A DNA stretch of 64,000 bases from Burkholderia cepacia (GCF_001718835.1 NZ_CP013443.1:1550001-1614000); one strand, 5' to 3'; positions 1 to 8,952 are shown, counted from the first letter of the stretch. Notes: a model not told the origin generated them from the sequence alone. Translations and numbers: made by a program.

Positions 1-677
1 GCCCGTCGGGCAAGCTGAAGGTGCATTGCTTCACGAGCCTCGGCCAGCACTACCTGGTGCCGGCCATCGCGCGCTATCGCGAGCGCTATCCGGACGTGCA
101 CGTCGAGCTGACGCTCGCGCAGCGGATGCCCGACCTGCTCGACGAGGGCTACGACGTCGCGATCGTCGTCGGCCGCGACCTGCCGGATTCTGGGCTCGTG
201 TCGCAGCGGCTCGGCGAATCGTACAGTGTCGTCTGCGCGTCGCCGCGCTACCTCGAGCGGCACGGCGTGCCGCAACAGCCGCAGGATCTCGCGCGTCACA
301 CCTGTCTCGGGATGGTCGCGCCGGGCTTTCATTTCGACGAATGGGCGCTTTCGGGGCCGAACGGCGACGAGCATGTCGCACTGCCGGCGCCGCCGTTTCG
401 CGTGAATGTCGCCGAGGCGCTCGCCGCGGCCGTGCGCGAAGGGATGGGGATCGGCGGCCTGCCGCTCTATTCGGCGATAGCCGGCCTGCGCAACGGCCAT
501 TTCGTGCGCGTGATGCCCGAATACCGTTCGCACGTGATGAACATCTACGCGCTGTATCCGTCGCGCCAGTATCTCGACGCGAAAATCCGTACCTGGGTCG
601 ATTTCCTGCGCGACGAGCTGCCGGCCACGCTCGCAGCCGACGAAGCCGCGCTCGAACAGTACACGCGTGCGACATGA
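1..677 (+). CDS. LysR-family transcriptional regulator, C-terminal part (5' truncated by window)
   Basis: The reading frame is open from the first bases of the window, so the N-terminal winged-helix DNA-binding domain lies upstream. What is visible is a LysR effector-binding domain: it opens with KLKVHCFTSLGQHYLVPAI, a typical first strand and helix (pattern G...LVPA...R...YP.V), followed by MPDLLDEGYDVAIVVG, the usual hinge-side motif. The C-terminus has the AVREGMGIGGLPLYSA segment that shapes the effector cleft. It should act in the cytoplasm as an activator or repressor of a neighbouring gene, with an unknown ligand. The target gene is not visible here. Confidence 0.9.
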   Translation, partial: PSGKLKVHCFTSLGQHYLVPAIARYRERYPDVHVELTLAQRMPDLLDEGYDVAIVVGRDLPDSGLVSQRLGESYSVVCASPRYLERHGVPQQPQDLARHTCLGMVAPGFHFDEWALSGPNGDEHVALPAPPFRVNVAEALAAAVREGMGIGGLPLYSAIAGLRNGHFVRVMPEYRSHVMNIYALYPSRQYLDAKIRTWVDFLRDELPATLAADEAALEQYTRAT

Positions 678-744
678 TGTCGCGGGATCGCGAAATCTGA
701 CGAGATTTGTCCTTCACGCAACATTTTTTTACGGTCGTCCGGCG

Positions 745-761
745 GACAGTTTGATACTGTC
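745..761. promoter_or_regulatory. Short inverted repeat upstream of a small membrane-protein gene
   Basis: GACAGT (745-750) and ACTGTC (756-761) form a perfect 6-bp inverted repeat with a 5-bp TTGAT spacer, in the gap between the LysR gene and the small ORF at 797. It could be an operator half-site pair or a small hairpin. No clear sigma70 promoter is aligned with it. Confidence 0.25.
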
Positions 762-796
762 TGGCTCAGAGTGATCTGCAGCAATACGGAGCAGCA

Positions 797-952
797 ATGG
801 ATACGCACCTGATGATCGGCCTTGGAGTCCTGTTCGGCGTGATCGGCGCCGTCGCGTCGCGCGACCTGCTGCGCGCGATGAAGGCGCGGCTGCAGCCGGC
901 GCCGGTCCGGGTGCGGTCGGCGTCGGAGGCCGCGCGCCGCCTCGGGCGCTGA
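797..952 (+). CDS. Small hypothetical protein with one N-terminal hydrophobic segment (51 aa)
   Basis: An ATG at 797 preceded by GGAG (788-791) opens a 51-codon frame. Residues 5-20 (LMIGLGVLFGVIGAVA) are hydrophobic and the C-terminal half is rich in Arg and Ala, so a single-pass inner-membrane protein with a basic cytoplasmic tail is plausible. No family is recognised. It lies between two recognised genes and converges on the metallophosphoesterase gene. The good ribosome binding site is the main argument that it is real; the hydrophobic block could also occur by chance in GC-rich DNA. Confidence 0.45.
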   Translation: MDTHLMIGLGVLFGVIGAVASRDLLRAMKARLQPAPVRVRSASEAARRLGR

Positions 953-966
953 AGCGGCGGGGCGGT

Positions 967-1839
967 CTAGTGGCTGGCCGCCTCGCGGTCGGCCGCCCCG
1001 CCAAGCACCACGACCTTGTCCCACGTGAACGCGGTGTTTTCCCGTTCGCCGGTGCGCCGGTGGATGTAGCCGCGCGGGTTGCATACCACGCGTGTGCCAC
1101 CGTCCGCCACATAGTCGAATGACGTATGCGTGTGGCCGTGCACCCAGAGGGCGACCGGCGCGCGCACCAGCCCCGCCAGATCGTTGACGAACCCGGCCGA
1201 CACCGGATCCTGCGCATAGCGCTGCGCCAGCGAGCGCCGGTGCGGCGCATGATGGGTAACGACGATCGTCGTGCCGGCGAACGGCACAGCCAGCTGTGCC
1301 TCGAGCCACGCCCGCGACCGGCGGTGCAGCGCGAGCGCATCGGCCGGCGTGAAATCGCGCTCCGCGCCGCGTTCCGGCGCATCGCTACCCGCATGGACCG
1401 CCGCGTCATGCGGCCAGGTCACCTGGATCAAGCCCTTGAAATCGAGCATCACGCGCGACGCCGCGTCGATCGCGCGCGCTACGCTCGCGTCATCTGCGCC
1501 GAACAGCGCGAAGTCGGTCCACAGCGTCGTGCCGAGCACGCGGAACCGCTGCCCGGGATCGACGTAGACGTCGTTGTTCAGGTAATGCACGTTGTCGAGC
1601 GCCCGCGCCGCATCGCGCATCGCCGTCTCCAGCGCGCCGAATTCCCCGTCGTAGTACTCGTGGTTACCCGGCACGTAGATCACCGGCACCGCGGGATCGA
1701 ACGTTTCGGCGGCCCAGCGCAGGCCTTCCGCATGATTGTGGATGTCGCCGGCCAGCACGACGAGATCCGCGTCGGCATGCGCGATCGCGTCGGGCTGGTT
1801 GCTCTCGAGGTGCAGGTCGGACAGGACGCGGATTTTCAC
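967..1839 (-). CDS. Calcineurin-like metallophosphoesterase (290 aa)
   Basis: This protein carries all the dimetal phosphoesterase motifs in order: DLHLE near residue 8, GDIHNH near 31, GNHEYY near 59, a THH near 200 and GHTH near 240. These supply the Asp, Asn and His ligands for two metal ions in the active site. No signal peptide is seen, so it is probably cytoplasmic. Members of this group hydrolyse phosphomonoesters or diesters, but the substrate cannot be told from the sequence. It starts at ATG 1839, 25 bp after the end of the upstream FAD-dehydrogenase gene on the same strand, so the two may be co-transcribed. Confidence 0.92.
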   Translation of the reverse strand: MKIRVLSDLHLESNQPDAIAHADADLVVLAGDIHNHAEGLRWAAETFDPAVPVIYVPGNHEYYDGEFGALETAMRDAARALDNVHYLNNDVYVDPGQRFRVLGTTLWTDFALFGADDASVARAIDAASRVMLDFKGLIQVTWPHDAAVHAGSDAPERGAERDFTPADALALHRRSRAWLEAQLAVPFAGTTIVVTHHAPHRRSLAQRYAQDPVSAGFVNDLAGLVRAPVALWVHGHTHTSFDYVADGGTRVVCNPRGYIHRRTGERENTAFTWDKVVVLGGAADREAASH

Positions 1840-1864
1840 GAACGTCGCTCCGAAACAAGTGGCT

Positions 1865-3286
1865 TCAGCGCAGGACCTTGCCGGGATTCATCAGGCCGCG
1901 CGGGTCGAGCGCGGTCTTCAGCGTGCGCATCAGCGTCGTTTCGACCGGGGACTTGTAGCGCTGCGCGTCGTCGATCTTCAGCTGGCCGATTCCGTGCTCC
2001 GCGCTGATCGTGCCGTGGTGGCGGTGCACGTTGTCGTAGACGATCCGGTTGATCGGTGCCTGGAACGCGGCGAGGAACGCCTTCGGATCGCCGCCTTCGG
2101 GCATCTGCACGTTGTAGTGGAGGTTGCCGTCGCCGAGGTGGCCGAACGTGACCATCCGCGCGCCCGGCGCGGCCTGCTGGATCGCCGCGTCGGTTTCGTC
2201 GATGAAGCGCGCGATCGACGAAATCGGCACCGCGATGTCGTGCTTGATGTTGAGCCCCTCGTCGGCCTGTGCGAGCGGGATGTGCTCGCGCAGATCCCAG
2301 AACGCGCGCGATTGCGCGAGATTCTCCGCGACCACCGCGTCGACCACGAGCCCGGCCTCGAACGCTTCCTCCATCAGTTTCTCGAACAGCGCGCGCGCAT
2401 GCGCTTCGCTTTCGTTGTCTGACAGTTCGAGCAGCACCGTTTGCGCGTGCGTCTGCGCGAACGGGTAGCGCAGTTGCGGGTAGTGCTTGCCGACCAGCTG
2501 CATGCAGAAATCCGACATCAGCTCGAAGCCGGTCAGGAGCGGCCCGGCCGCGCGCTGCGCGAGCGCGAGGAAATCGAGCGCCGCGTGCGGCGATTCGAGC
2601 GCGGCGAGTGCCGTGACCTGCGCGGCCGGCAGCGGATGCAGCTTCATCACGGCCGCCGTGATGATCCCGAGCGTGCCTTCCGCGCCGATGAACAGGTCGC
2701 GCAGGTCGTAACCCGTGTTGTCCTTGCGCAGTCCGCGCAGGCCGTCCCAGATCTCGCCCTGCGGCGTCACGACCTCGAGCCCGAGGCACAGCTCGCGCGC
2801 GTTCCCGTAGCGCAGCACCGCGGTGCCGCCCGCATTGGTCGACAGGTTGCCGCCGATCGTGCAGCTGCCTTCCGCCGCGAGGCTCAGCGCGAACAGCCGG
2901 CCGCCTTCGCGGGCGCGCGCCTGCACGTCGGCGAGAATCACGCCGGCTTCGACGGTGATCGTGTTGTTGTGCGGATCGAGCGCGCGCACGCGGTTCAGGC
3001 GCGCGACGCTCAGCACGGCCTGGCTGCCGCTCGTGTCGGGCGTGGCGCCGCCGGCAAGGCCGGTGTTCCCGCCTTGCGGCACGAGTGCGATGCCGTGCAG
3101 GTTCGCGAGCTTCACGAGGGCGGCGACCTCGGCCGTGTCCGCGGGTTTCAGCACCGCGCACGCGGCACCCTTGTAGCGGCGGCGCCAGTCGGTGAGGAAC
3201 GGTTCGGTATCGTGCGGGTCGGTCAGCACATGATCGGCGCCGATCGCCTCGCGGCATGCGGAAACGAAAGCTTCGGAAGATTTCAT
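1865..3286 (-). CDS. FAD-binding 2-hydroxyacid dehydrogenase (GlcD/D-lactate/D-2-hydroxyglutarate dehydrogenase family, 473 aa)
   Basis: An N-terminal FAD-binding (VAO-type) domain contains the glycine-rich PQGGNTGLAGGA motif near residue 70. A C-terminal FAD-linked oxidase domain has GHLGDGNLHYNV and ends with the family signature SAEHGIGQLK near residue 435. Family enzymes oxidise D-2-hydroxyacids such as D-lactate, glycolate or D-2-hydroxyglutarate and pass electrons to the respiratory chain; which substrate applies here is not decidable. The start MKSSEAF at 3286 gives the usual family length of about 470 aa. A longer frame exists upstream but overlaps the next gene out of character. Confidence 0.93.
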   Translation of the reverse strand: MKSSEAFVSACREAIGADHVLTDPHDTEPFLTDWRRRYKGAACAVLKPADTAEVAALVKLANLHGIALVPQGGNTGLAGGATPDTSGSQAVLSVARLNRVRALDPHNNTITVEAGVILADVQARAREGGRLFALSLAAEGSCTIGGNLSTNAGGTAVLRYGNARELCLGLEVVTPQGEIWDGLRGLRKDNTGYDLRDLFIGAEGTLGIITAAVMKLHPLPAAQVTALAALESPHAALDFLALAQRAAGPLLTGFELMSDFCMQLVGKHYPQLRYPFAQTHAQTVLLELSDNESEAHARALFEKLMEEAFEAGLVVDAVVAENLAQSRAFWDLREHIPLAQADEGLNIKHDIAVPISSIARFIDETDAAIQQAAPGARMVTFGHLGDGNLHYNVQMPEGGDPKAFLAAFQAPINRIVYDNVHRHHGTISAEHGIGQLKIDDAQRYKSPVETTLMRTLKTALDPRGLMNPGKVLR

Positions 3287-3306
3287 GGCGGTCGGTCGCG
3301 TAAGGG

Positions 3307-3708
3307 TCAGGACGCGGCGCGCGACTTTTTCGCCGCGCGCTTGAACGGCGCGACGTATGCCAGCGCCGCGACGAAGAAACCGGCGGCGAGCGCGGTTTCG
3401 CACCAGCCGAGCGTCGCTGACAGCCCGCGATCGGACATGCCGCGCACGACGCCTTCGGCGAAATAGACGAGGATCAGCATGCTCGCCCACTGCATCGTAT
3501 AGATGTTACGCCGCCAGACGCCGGGCAGCGCGAGCGCGAGCGGGATGGCCTTGAGCATCAGCGCGGAGCCGCCCGGGCGCAGCGGCGCGAGCCGCAGCTC
3601 CCACGCGAGCGACAGCGCGATCAGCGCGACGAGGCACGCGGCGGCGGCCAGCGCATGGCACGGCCGGGCGGCCGGAGCGGGGCGGGCGGCGGGTTCGGGC
3701 GGGTTCAT
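3307..3708 (-). CDS. DUF2069-type inner-membrane protein (133 aa)
   Basis: This small protein has about four hydrophobic segments: near residues 22-40, 50-62, a central MQWASMLILVYFAEGVVRG segment, and ETALAAGFFVAALAYV near the C-terminus. It ends in a basic tail. The pattern matches the DUF2069 membrane family that commonly sits beside wrbA in betaproteobacteria. The start codon overlaps the wrbA stop (ATGA, 3705-3708), so the two are translationally coupled. Function is unknown; a link to quinone metabolism is only suggested by the neighbour. Confidence 0.82.
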   Translation of the reverse strand: MNPPEPAARPAPAARPCHALAAAACLVALIALSLAWELRLAPLRPGGSALMLKAIPLALALPGVWRRNIYTMQWASMLILVYFAEGVVRGMSDRGLSATLGWCETALAAGFFVAALAYVAPFKRAAKKSRAAS

Positions 3709-4319
3709 GCGGCGGCCTGCGCGTCGGCGAGGGCGCTGGCCGTGCGGGCCAGCCGGGCGCCGAGCGCGGCCGCGAGCGCCTTTTCGTCCGCGGACAGCCC
3801 GCCGGCGGCCGAGCGATCGTGCTGCGCGACGTGCGATGCGCCGTACGGCGTGCCGCCGGTACGCGTCGTGCTGAGCGCGGATTCCGTGTACGGGATCCCG
3901 ACGATCATCATGCCGTGATGAAGCAGCGGCAGCATCATCGACAGCAACGTCGATTCCTGGCCGCCGTGCAGGCTGCCCGTCGACGTGAACACGCTGGCCG
4001 GCTTGCCGGTCAGCGCACCCGACAACCATTGCGGCGTGGTGCCGTCGAGGAAATACTTGAGCGAGGCGGCCATGTTGCCGAAGCGGGTCGGCGAGCCGAG
4101 CGCGAGGCCCGCGCATTCCTCGAGATCGCGCAGTTCCGCGTACGGCGGGCCGTCGGCGGGGATGTCGGGGGCGGTGGCTTCGCAGACGGCCGATACGGGC
4201 GGCACGGTGCGGATGCGGGCCTGCATGCCCGGCACGCTGTCGATGCCGTTCGCGATCGCGAGCGCAAGATCGCGCGTGGCGCCGTGACGGCTGTAATAGA
4301 GGACGAGGATGTCTTTCAT
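3705..4319 (-). CDS. wrbA: NAD(P)H:quinone oxidoreductase, WrbA type (204 aa)
   Basis: A flavodoxin-fold protein beginning MKDILVLYYSRHGATRDLA, whose phosphate-binding loop holds FMN. It also carries GSPTRFGNMA near residue 75 and TGSLHGGQEST near 115, both signatures of WrbA. The enzyme reduces quinones by two electrons and so avoids semiquinone radicals; it is a cytosolic tetramer in characterised relatives. It is the first gene of a two-gene unit with the DUF2069 membrane protein and is divergent from the YihY gene. Confidence 0.93.
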   Translation of the reverse strand: MKDILVLYYSRHGATRDLALAIANGIDSVPGMQARIRTVPPVSAVCEATAPDIPADGPPYAELRDLEECAGLALGSPTRFGNMAASLKYFLDGTTPQWLSGALTGKPASVFTSTGSLHGGQESTLLSMMLPLLHHGMMIVGIPYTESALSTTRTGGTPYGASHVAQHDRSAAGGLSADEKALAAALGARLARTASALADAQAAA

Positions 4320-4447
4320 GGGCGACGGAACCGCGTGCGGCCGCGCGCGTGCCCGGTGCAGTCGGCCCCTGCTGGAATCGAGCGGCTATTATAGGGGCTG
4401 AAGCCGTCGCGCAGCGCGGCGGCGCGGTATCAAGAAGGAGAAGCCGT

Positions 4448-5776
4448 TTGCCGAAGTTGAGCGTCGATCTCGACACCCTCAAGCGCCTCGCGCAGTTCGC
4501 AGCCCGGCGCAGTGCCGAGGATCGCATCCCGCAAGTGGCGGGCAGCCTGACCTTCACGACGATGCTGGCGCTCGTGCCGCTCGTGACGGTCGCGTTCGCG
4601 CTGTTCACCGCGTTCCCGATGTTCGCATCGTTCCAGATCTCGCTGCAGGGGTTCCTCGCGGATCACCTGATGCCCGCGCAGTTCAACGTCCAGATCTTCA
4701 AGTACCTGAACCAGTTCGCGTCGAAGGCCAAGGGGCTGACGACGGCCGGCCTGATCGTGCTCGTCGTCACGTCGGTGATGACGATGATGACGATCGAGTC
4801 GGCGTTCAACCTGATCTGGCGGGTACGCAAGCCGCGACCGTTCGCGCAGCGCGTGCTCGCGTACTGGGCGCTGATCACGCTGGGCCCGCTGCTGTTCGGC
4901 GTGAGCCTGTCGATCTCGTCGTACCTGTTCACGCAGTCGCTTGCGTTTACCGGCGCGGGGCCGTCGACGTCGATCGTCGAGTGGCTGCTGGCGCTCGTGT
5001 CGCTGCCGCTGACGGTGCTCGCGTTCACGCTGCTGTACGTGTACCTGCCGAACTGCACGGTCGCATGGCGCGACGCGGTGATCGGCGGGCTGTTCGCGGC
5101 CATCGCGTTCGAGCTCGCGAAGCGCGGTTTCGGCTACTACGTGCGGCGCATTCCGACCTATACGGCCGTATACGGCGCGTTCGCGGCGTTGCCCGTGTTC
5201 CTGTTATGGGTGTACCTGAGCTGGTTCATCGCGCTGCTCGGCGCGATGGTGGCCTCCGCGCTGCCGGCGATCCGCGTCGGCCAGTTCCACCGCATCCACT
5301 ATCCGGGCAGCGACCTGCTCGACGCACTGGAAATGCTCGCGCGGCTGGCCGAAGCGCGCACGGCCGGCAAGCGCGGCTACACGGCGATGCGGCTCGCGAC
5401 CATGCTGCGCTGCGACATGGAAACCGCGCAGCGCCTGCTGACGACGATGGAGGAGCGGGAATGGATCGCGCGGCTGGAAGGCGGCGACGGCGCGCAGCGT
5501 TACGTGCTGCTCGCGAACCCGGAGCAGCTGACGCTCGCGCAGTTATTCGACGTGCTGGTGATCGACCGCATGGAGCTGACCTACCAGTTGCAGCGACGCC
5601 GCAGCCACGTCGACGGCGCGGCGCTGCTCGCGGTGCTGTCGAGCGACCGCTTCGACGTGTCGCTCGCGTCGCTGATCGCCGCGCACCGGCACGCGGACGC
5701 GCATCCGGCCGCCGCGGCGATCGCGCCCGCGCCGGGGAGCGCGGACCCGCACGCGCGGCCGCCGCGGCCCGCGTGA
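4448..5776 (+). CDS. YihY/UPF0761 family inner-membrane protein with C-terminal winged-helix region (442 aa)
   Basis: The start is set at TTG 4448, eight bases after AAGGAG (4435-4440). This gives an N-terminus PKLSVDLDTLKRLAQFAARR; the frame is open further upstream but lacks a ribosome site. The first 300 residues contain about six transmembrane helices typical of the YihY (formerly RNase BN) family. Residues from about 320 (GKRGYTAMRLATMLRCDMETA) look like a winged-helix module, an extension seen in betaproteobacterial members. The family was once called ribonuclease BN, but that assignment is considered wrong; its function is unknown. Confidence 0.88.
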   Translation: MPKLSVDLDTLKRLAQFAARRSAEDRIPQVAGSLTFTTMLALVPLVTVAFALFTAFPMFASFQISLQGFLADHLMPAQFNVQIFKYLNQFASKAKGLTTAGLIVLVVTSVMTMMTIESAFNLIWRVRKPRPFAQRVLAYWALITLGPLLFGVSLSISSYLFTQSLAFTGAGPSTSIVEWLLALVSLPLTVLAFTLLYVYLPNCTVAWRDAVIGGLFAAIAFELAKRGFGYYVRRIPTYTAVYGAFAALPVFLLWVYLSWFIALLGAMVASALPAIRVGQFHRIHYPGSDLLDALEMLARLAEARTAGKRGYTAMRLATMLRCDMETAQRLLTTMEEREWIARLEGGDGAQRYVLLANPEQLTLAQLFDVLVIDRMELTYQLQRRRSHVDGAALLAVLSSDRFDVSLASLIAAHRHADAHPAAAAIAPAPGSADPHARPPRPA

Positions 5777-5792
5777 GCGGGGTGCCTCGCCG

Positions 5793-6110
5793 TTACAGCG
5801 GGATCTTGCCGGTGCAAATATCCTTGAACATCACCCAGTCGCCCATCAGGCTGTAGATCGGGTGCCGGAACGTGGCCGGGCGGTTCTTCTCGAAGAAGAA
5901 GTGTCCGACCCACGCGAACCCGTAGCCGCAGACGATCGCCGCCGGCAGCCACAGCCAGTCGCCGGTCGCGATCGCCATCGCGACGCAGCCGATCACGCCG
6001 AGCGAGCCGACGAAGTGCAGCCGCCGCGACGTCAGGTTCTGGTGTTCGTTCAGGTAATACGGGTAGAAATCGGCGAAGCTGGCGAATTGCTCCGTATGCG
6101 TATGCGCCAT
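5793..6110 (-). CDS. DUF962/Mpo1-like membrane protein (105 aa)
   Basis: The protein begins MAHTHTEQFASFADFYPYYL, followed by EHQNLTSRRLHFVGS, two hydrophobic helices (GVIGCVAMAIATGDWLWL and an AAIVCGYGFAWVGHFF region), and the conserved GHFFFEKNRPATFRHPIYSL motif. This is the DUF962 family, related to the yeast Mpo1 dioxygenase of fatty-acid alpha-oxidation; the conserved histidines that could bind iron are present (H in HFVG, GHFF, FRHP). Enzyme activity in bacteria is not established. It converges on the YihY gene. Confidence 0.85.
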   Translation of the reverse strand: MAHTHTEQFASFADFYPYYLNEHQNLTSRRLHFVGSLGVIGCVAMAIATGDWLWLPAAIVCGYGFAWVGHFFFEKNRPATFRHPIYSLMGDWVMFKDICTGKIPL

Positions 6111-6261
6111 GGCCGTCTCCTCGGGCCGCTGTTCATGGGGCCATTGTGCGGCGAGCGGCGGGCGGCCGCAAGCGTGCCGGCTGGCCGGCCTCCGCTTTCC
6201 TTTTGACAGGCTTTCCGATAGGATCGAAAGCGGTTTTGCATTCAAGCATGAGGGGACTACG

Positions 6262-6726
6262 ATGCGCGTCAGCGATATTCTGAAAGTAAAGGGCAACACG
6301 CTGTTTACGGTGACGCCCGACAAGCCGCTGCGCGAAGCGGTCGATACGATGGCCGAGCACGACATCGGCTCGCTCGTCGTGATGGAGTACGGCGATCTCG
6401 TCGGCATGCTCACGTTCCGCGAGATCATCCTGCGCCTGCACGTGAACGGCGGCGCGATCGGCGACGTGCAGGTGCGCAAGGTGATGGACGAGCCGCTCAC
6501 GTGCACGCCGGAAACGGACGTCAACGAAGTGCGCCGGATGATGCTCGAGCGCCATGCGCGCTATATGCCGGTGCTCGACAAGAAGGTGCTGATGGGCGTC
6601 ATTTCGTTCTACGACGTCGCAAAGACAGTCGTCGAGGCGCAGAGCTTCGAGAACCGGATGCTGAAGGCGTACATCCGCGACTGGCCGGAATCGGAAGCCG
6701 AAGCGCACAAGCCGGTCGCCGGCTGA
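6262..6726 (+). CDS. CBS-domain protein, tandem CBS pair (154 aa)
   Basis: Starting MRVSDILKVKG at 6262 behind AGGGGA (6251-6256), the protein is a Bateman module: one CBS domain spans roughly residues 1-65 (VTPDKPLREAVDTMAEHDIGSLVV) and a second roughly residues 75-140 (TCTPETDVNEVRRMMLERHARYMPVL). CBS pairs sense adenosine nucleotides such as AMP, ATP or SAM. No enzymatic domain is attached, so it is probably a stand-alone cytoplasmic regulator of an unknown partner. Confidence 0.9.
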   Translation: MRVSDILKVKGNTLFTVTPDKPLREAVDTMAEHDIGSLVVMEYGDLVGMLTFREIILRLHVNGGAIGDVQVRKVMDEPLTCTPETDVNEVRRMMLERHARYMPVLDKKVLMGVISFYDVAKTVVEAQSFENRMLKAYIRDWPESEAEAHKPVAG

Positions 6727-6868
6727 GCGCCGTGCCCGCGCCGCCCGTCCGGCGCGGGTGCCTCCGTCCAGCGCGGCGGCGCGGGCCAGGCCTGCGCCTG
6801 CGGCGCTGCCTTTCCTCCGATAACCAGGGCCCGCGCAGCGTCGCCCAGACGGCGCGCGCGTATTCCGC

Positions 6869-8803
6869 ATGAGCGATCACACGTCAGTCTCGTCAGAGCG
6901 CCGCAGCGAACGGCACGCCCACGCGTCGCAGTTCGACCTGCTGCGCGAGCGCCGTTTCGCGCCGTTCTTCACGACCCAGTTCCTCGGTGCGCTGAACGAC
7001 AACGTCTTCAAGATCGGCTTCACGTCGCTCGTCACCTATCACACCGCGCGGTTCGCCGGTGTCGATGCGAAGACGGCGGCCTTCCTGATTTCCGCGATCT
7101 TCATCCTGCCGTTCGTGCTGTTCTCGGCGACGTCCGGCCAGATCGCCGACAAATACGACAAGGCGACCCTCACGCGTTTCGTGAAGACCTTCGAGATCGT
7201 GCTGATGCTGGTCGGCGCGGCCGGCTTCGTCATGCACAGCGCGCCGCTGCTGTATCTGTGCACGTTCATGATGGGGATGCACTCGACGCTGTTCGGGCCC
7301 GTCAAGTATTCGTACCTGCCGCAGCATCTCGGCGAGCATGAGCTGGTCGGCGGCAACGGCCTCGTCGAGATGGGCACGTTCATCGCGATCCTGATCGGCA
7401 CGATCATCGGCGGCGCGGCCGCGGGCATCGAAGGTGCCGGCGAGCGCGTGCTCGCGGTGAGCGTGCTCGTCATCGCGATCGCGGGGCGTCTGGTCGCGCA
7501 GCGCGTGCCTTCCACGCCGGCGCCGCAGCCCGATCTCGTGATCAACTGGAATCCGGTCAGCGAGACCTGGCGCAACCTCGGGCTCGCACGCCAGAACCGC
7601 ACCGTGTTTCTCAGTCTGCTCGGCATTTCGTGGCTGTGGTTCGTCGGCGCGACGTTCCTCACGTCGTTCTTCAATTTCGCGAAGGACGTGCTGTCCGCGA
7701 GCCCCGACGTCGTCACGATCCTGCTCGCGACGTTCTCGGTCGGGATCGGCCTCGGTTCGCTGCTGTGCGAACGGCTGTCGCAGCGGCGCGTCGAGATCGG
7801 CCTCGTGCCGCTCGGCTCGATCGGTATCAGCGTGTTCGCGATCGAGCTGTATTTCGCGAGCCGCGCGCTGCCGTCGCCCGGCCATCTGCTGTCCGTCGGC
7901 GAATTCTTGGCCGGCGCGCGCCACTGGCGCATCCTGGCGGACCTGTTCCTGCTCGCGATGTTCGGCGGCTTCTACAGCGTGCCGCTGTATGCGCTGATCC
8001 AGAGCCGCAGCGCGCCGACGCACCGCGCGCGGATCATCGCCGCGAACAACATCCTGAACGCGCTGTTCATGATCCTGTCGGCCGTGATGGCGATGGGGCT
8101 GACCAAGGTGGGCGTCAGCATTCCGGGCATCTTCCTCGTCACCGCGCTGCTCAATGTCGTGGTCGCGGCCTACATCTATCTGCTCGTGCCCGAGTTCCTG
8201 CTCCGCTTCGTCGCGTGGGTGCTCGTCCACACGTTCTACCGGATTCGCCTCGTGCACGCGGAGCGGATTCCGGCGGAAGGAGCGGCCGTGCTCGTGTGCA
8301 ACCACGTCAGCTACGTCGATGCGCTCGTGCTGGCCGCCGCGAGCCCGCGCCCGATCCGTTTCGTGATGGATCACCGGATCTTCAGGACGCGCTTCGCGAG
8401 CTGGGTGTTCCGGCATGCGAAGGCGATCCCGATCGCGCCGCGCCACGAGGATCCCGCGATGCTTGCGCGTGCGTACGACCTGTGCGAGGCCGCGCTGAAG
8501 GACGGCGAACTCGTGTGCATCTTCCCCGAGGGCAAGCTGACCAGGACGGGCGACATCAACACGTTCCATCACGGTGTGACGGAGATCCTCCGCCGTACAT
8601 CGGCGCCGGTGATTCCGATGGCGCTGCGCGGGCTGTGGGGCAGCGTGTTCTCGCGACACGCGGACGCGCGCTGGCCGCGGCCCATCAAGCGCGGCGTGAT
8701 GAGCCGGCTGACGCTGGCGGTCGGCGAGCCGATCCCGGCGTCGGTCGCGACGCCCGAGTCGCTGCAGGCCGCGGTAACCGAACTGCGCGGCGCGCGGAAG
8801 TAG
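6869..8803 (+). CDS. MFS transporter fused to 1-acylglycerophosphate-type acyltransferase (644 aa)
   Basis: Residues 1 to about 420 form a 12-helix major facilitator domain resembling LplT, the lysophospholipid flippase (FFTTQFLGALNDNVFKI is the LplT-like start). Residues about 430-640 are a PlsC-type acyltransferase with the catalytic HX4D motif NHVSYVD (His479, Asp484) and the FPEGKLTRTG substrate motif. The likely role is to bring lysophospholipid across the inner membrane and re-acylate it on the cytoplasmic side. In E. coli the related Aas carries an additional acyl-ACP synthetase domain, which is absent here. The ATG at 6869 follows a long untranslated stretch after the CBS gene. Confidence 0.9.
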   Translation: MSDHTSVSSERRSERHAHASQFDLLRERRFAPFFTTQFLGALNDNVFKIGFTSLVTYHTARFAGVDAKTAAFLISAIFILPFVLFSATSGQIADKYDKATLTRFVKTFEIVLMLVGAAGFVMHSAPLLYLCTFMMGMHSTLFGPVKYSYLPQHLGEHELVGGNGLVEMGTFIAILIGTIIGGAAAGIEGAGERVLAVSVLVIAIAGRLVAQRVPSTPAPQPDLVINWNPVSETWRNLGLARQNRTVFLSLLGISWLWFVGATFLTSFFNFAKDVLSASPDVVTILLATFSVGIGLGSLLCERLSQRRVEIGLVPLGSIGISVFAIELYFASRALPSPGHLLSVGEFLAGARHWRILADLFLLAMFGGFYSVPLYALIQSRSAPTHRARIIAANNILNALFMILSAVMAMGLTKVGVSIPGIFLVTALLNVVVAAYIYLLVPEFLLRFVAWVLVHTFYRIRLVHAERIPAEGAAVLVCNHVSYVDALVLAAASPRPIRFVMDHRIFRTRFASWVFRHAKAIPIAPRHEDPAMLARAYDLCEAALKDGELVCIFPEGKLTRTGDINTFHHGVTEILRRTSAPVIPMALRGLWGSVFSRHADARWPRPIKRGVMSRLTLAVGEPIPASVATPESLQAAVTELRGARK

Positions 8804-8863
8804 CGGCGGGCAGGGCGGGGCCGCATCGCGCGGCCCGCGCCGCCGGGACGGCTGGCATAATGT

Positions 8864-8913
8864 AGGTCTTTCTATATTTCACGACCGGCAAGATAGAGGT
8901 CTGTCTATATTTC
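8864..8913. repeat. Two-copy 17-bp direct repeat in the aroC promoter region
   Basis: AGGTCTTTCTATATTTC (8864-8880) and AGGTCTGTCTATATTTC (8897-8913) differ at one base and are spaced 33 bp start to start, about three helical turns. The second copy also lies in an ATAGA (8893-8897)/TCTAT (8904-8908) inverted repeat. Both copies contain TATATT, which could act as -10 elements. The AT-rich stretch stands out from its surroundings. It may be a tandem operator controlling aroC. Confidence 0.55.
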
Positions 8914-8952
8914 GACAAACCGCTTGCCTATCTCTCTTTGGGCGGTTCCATC

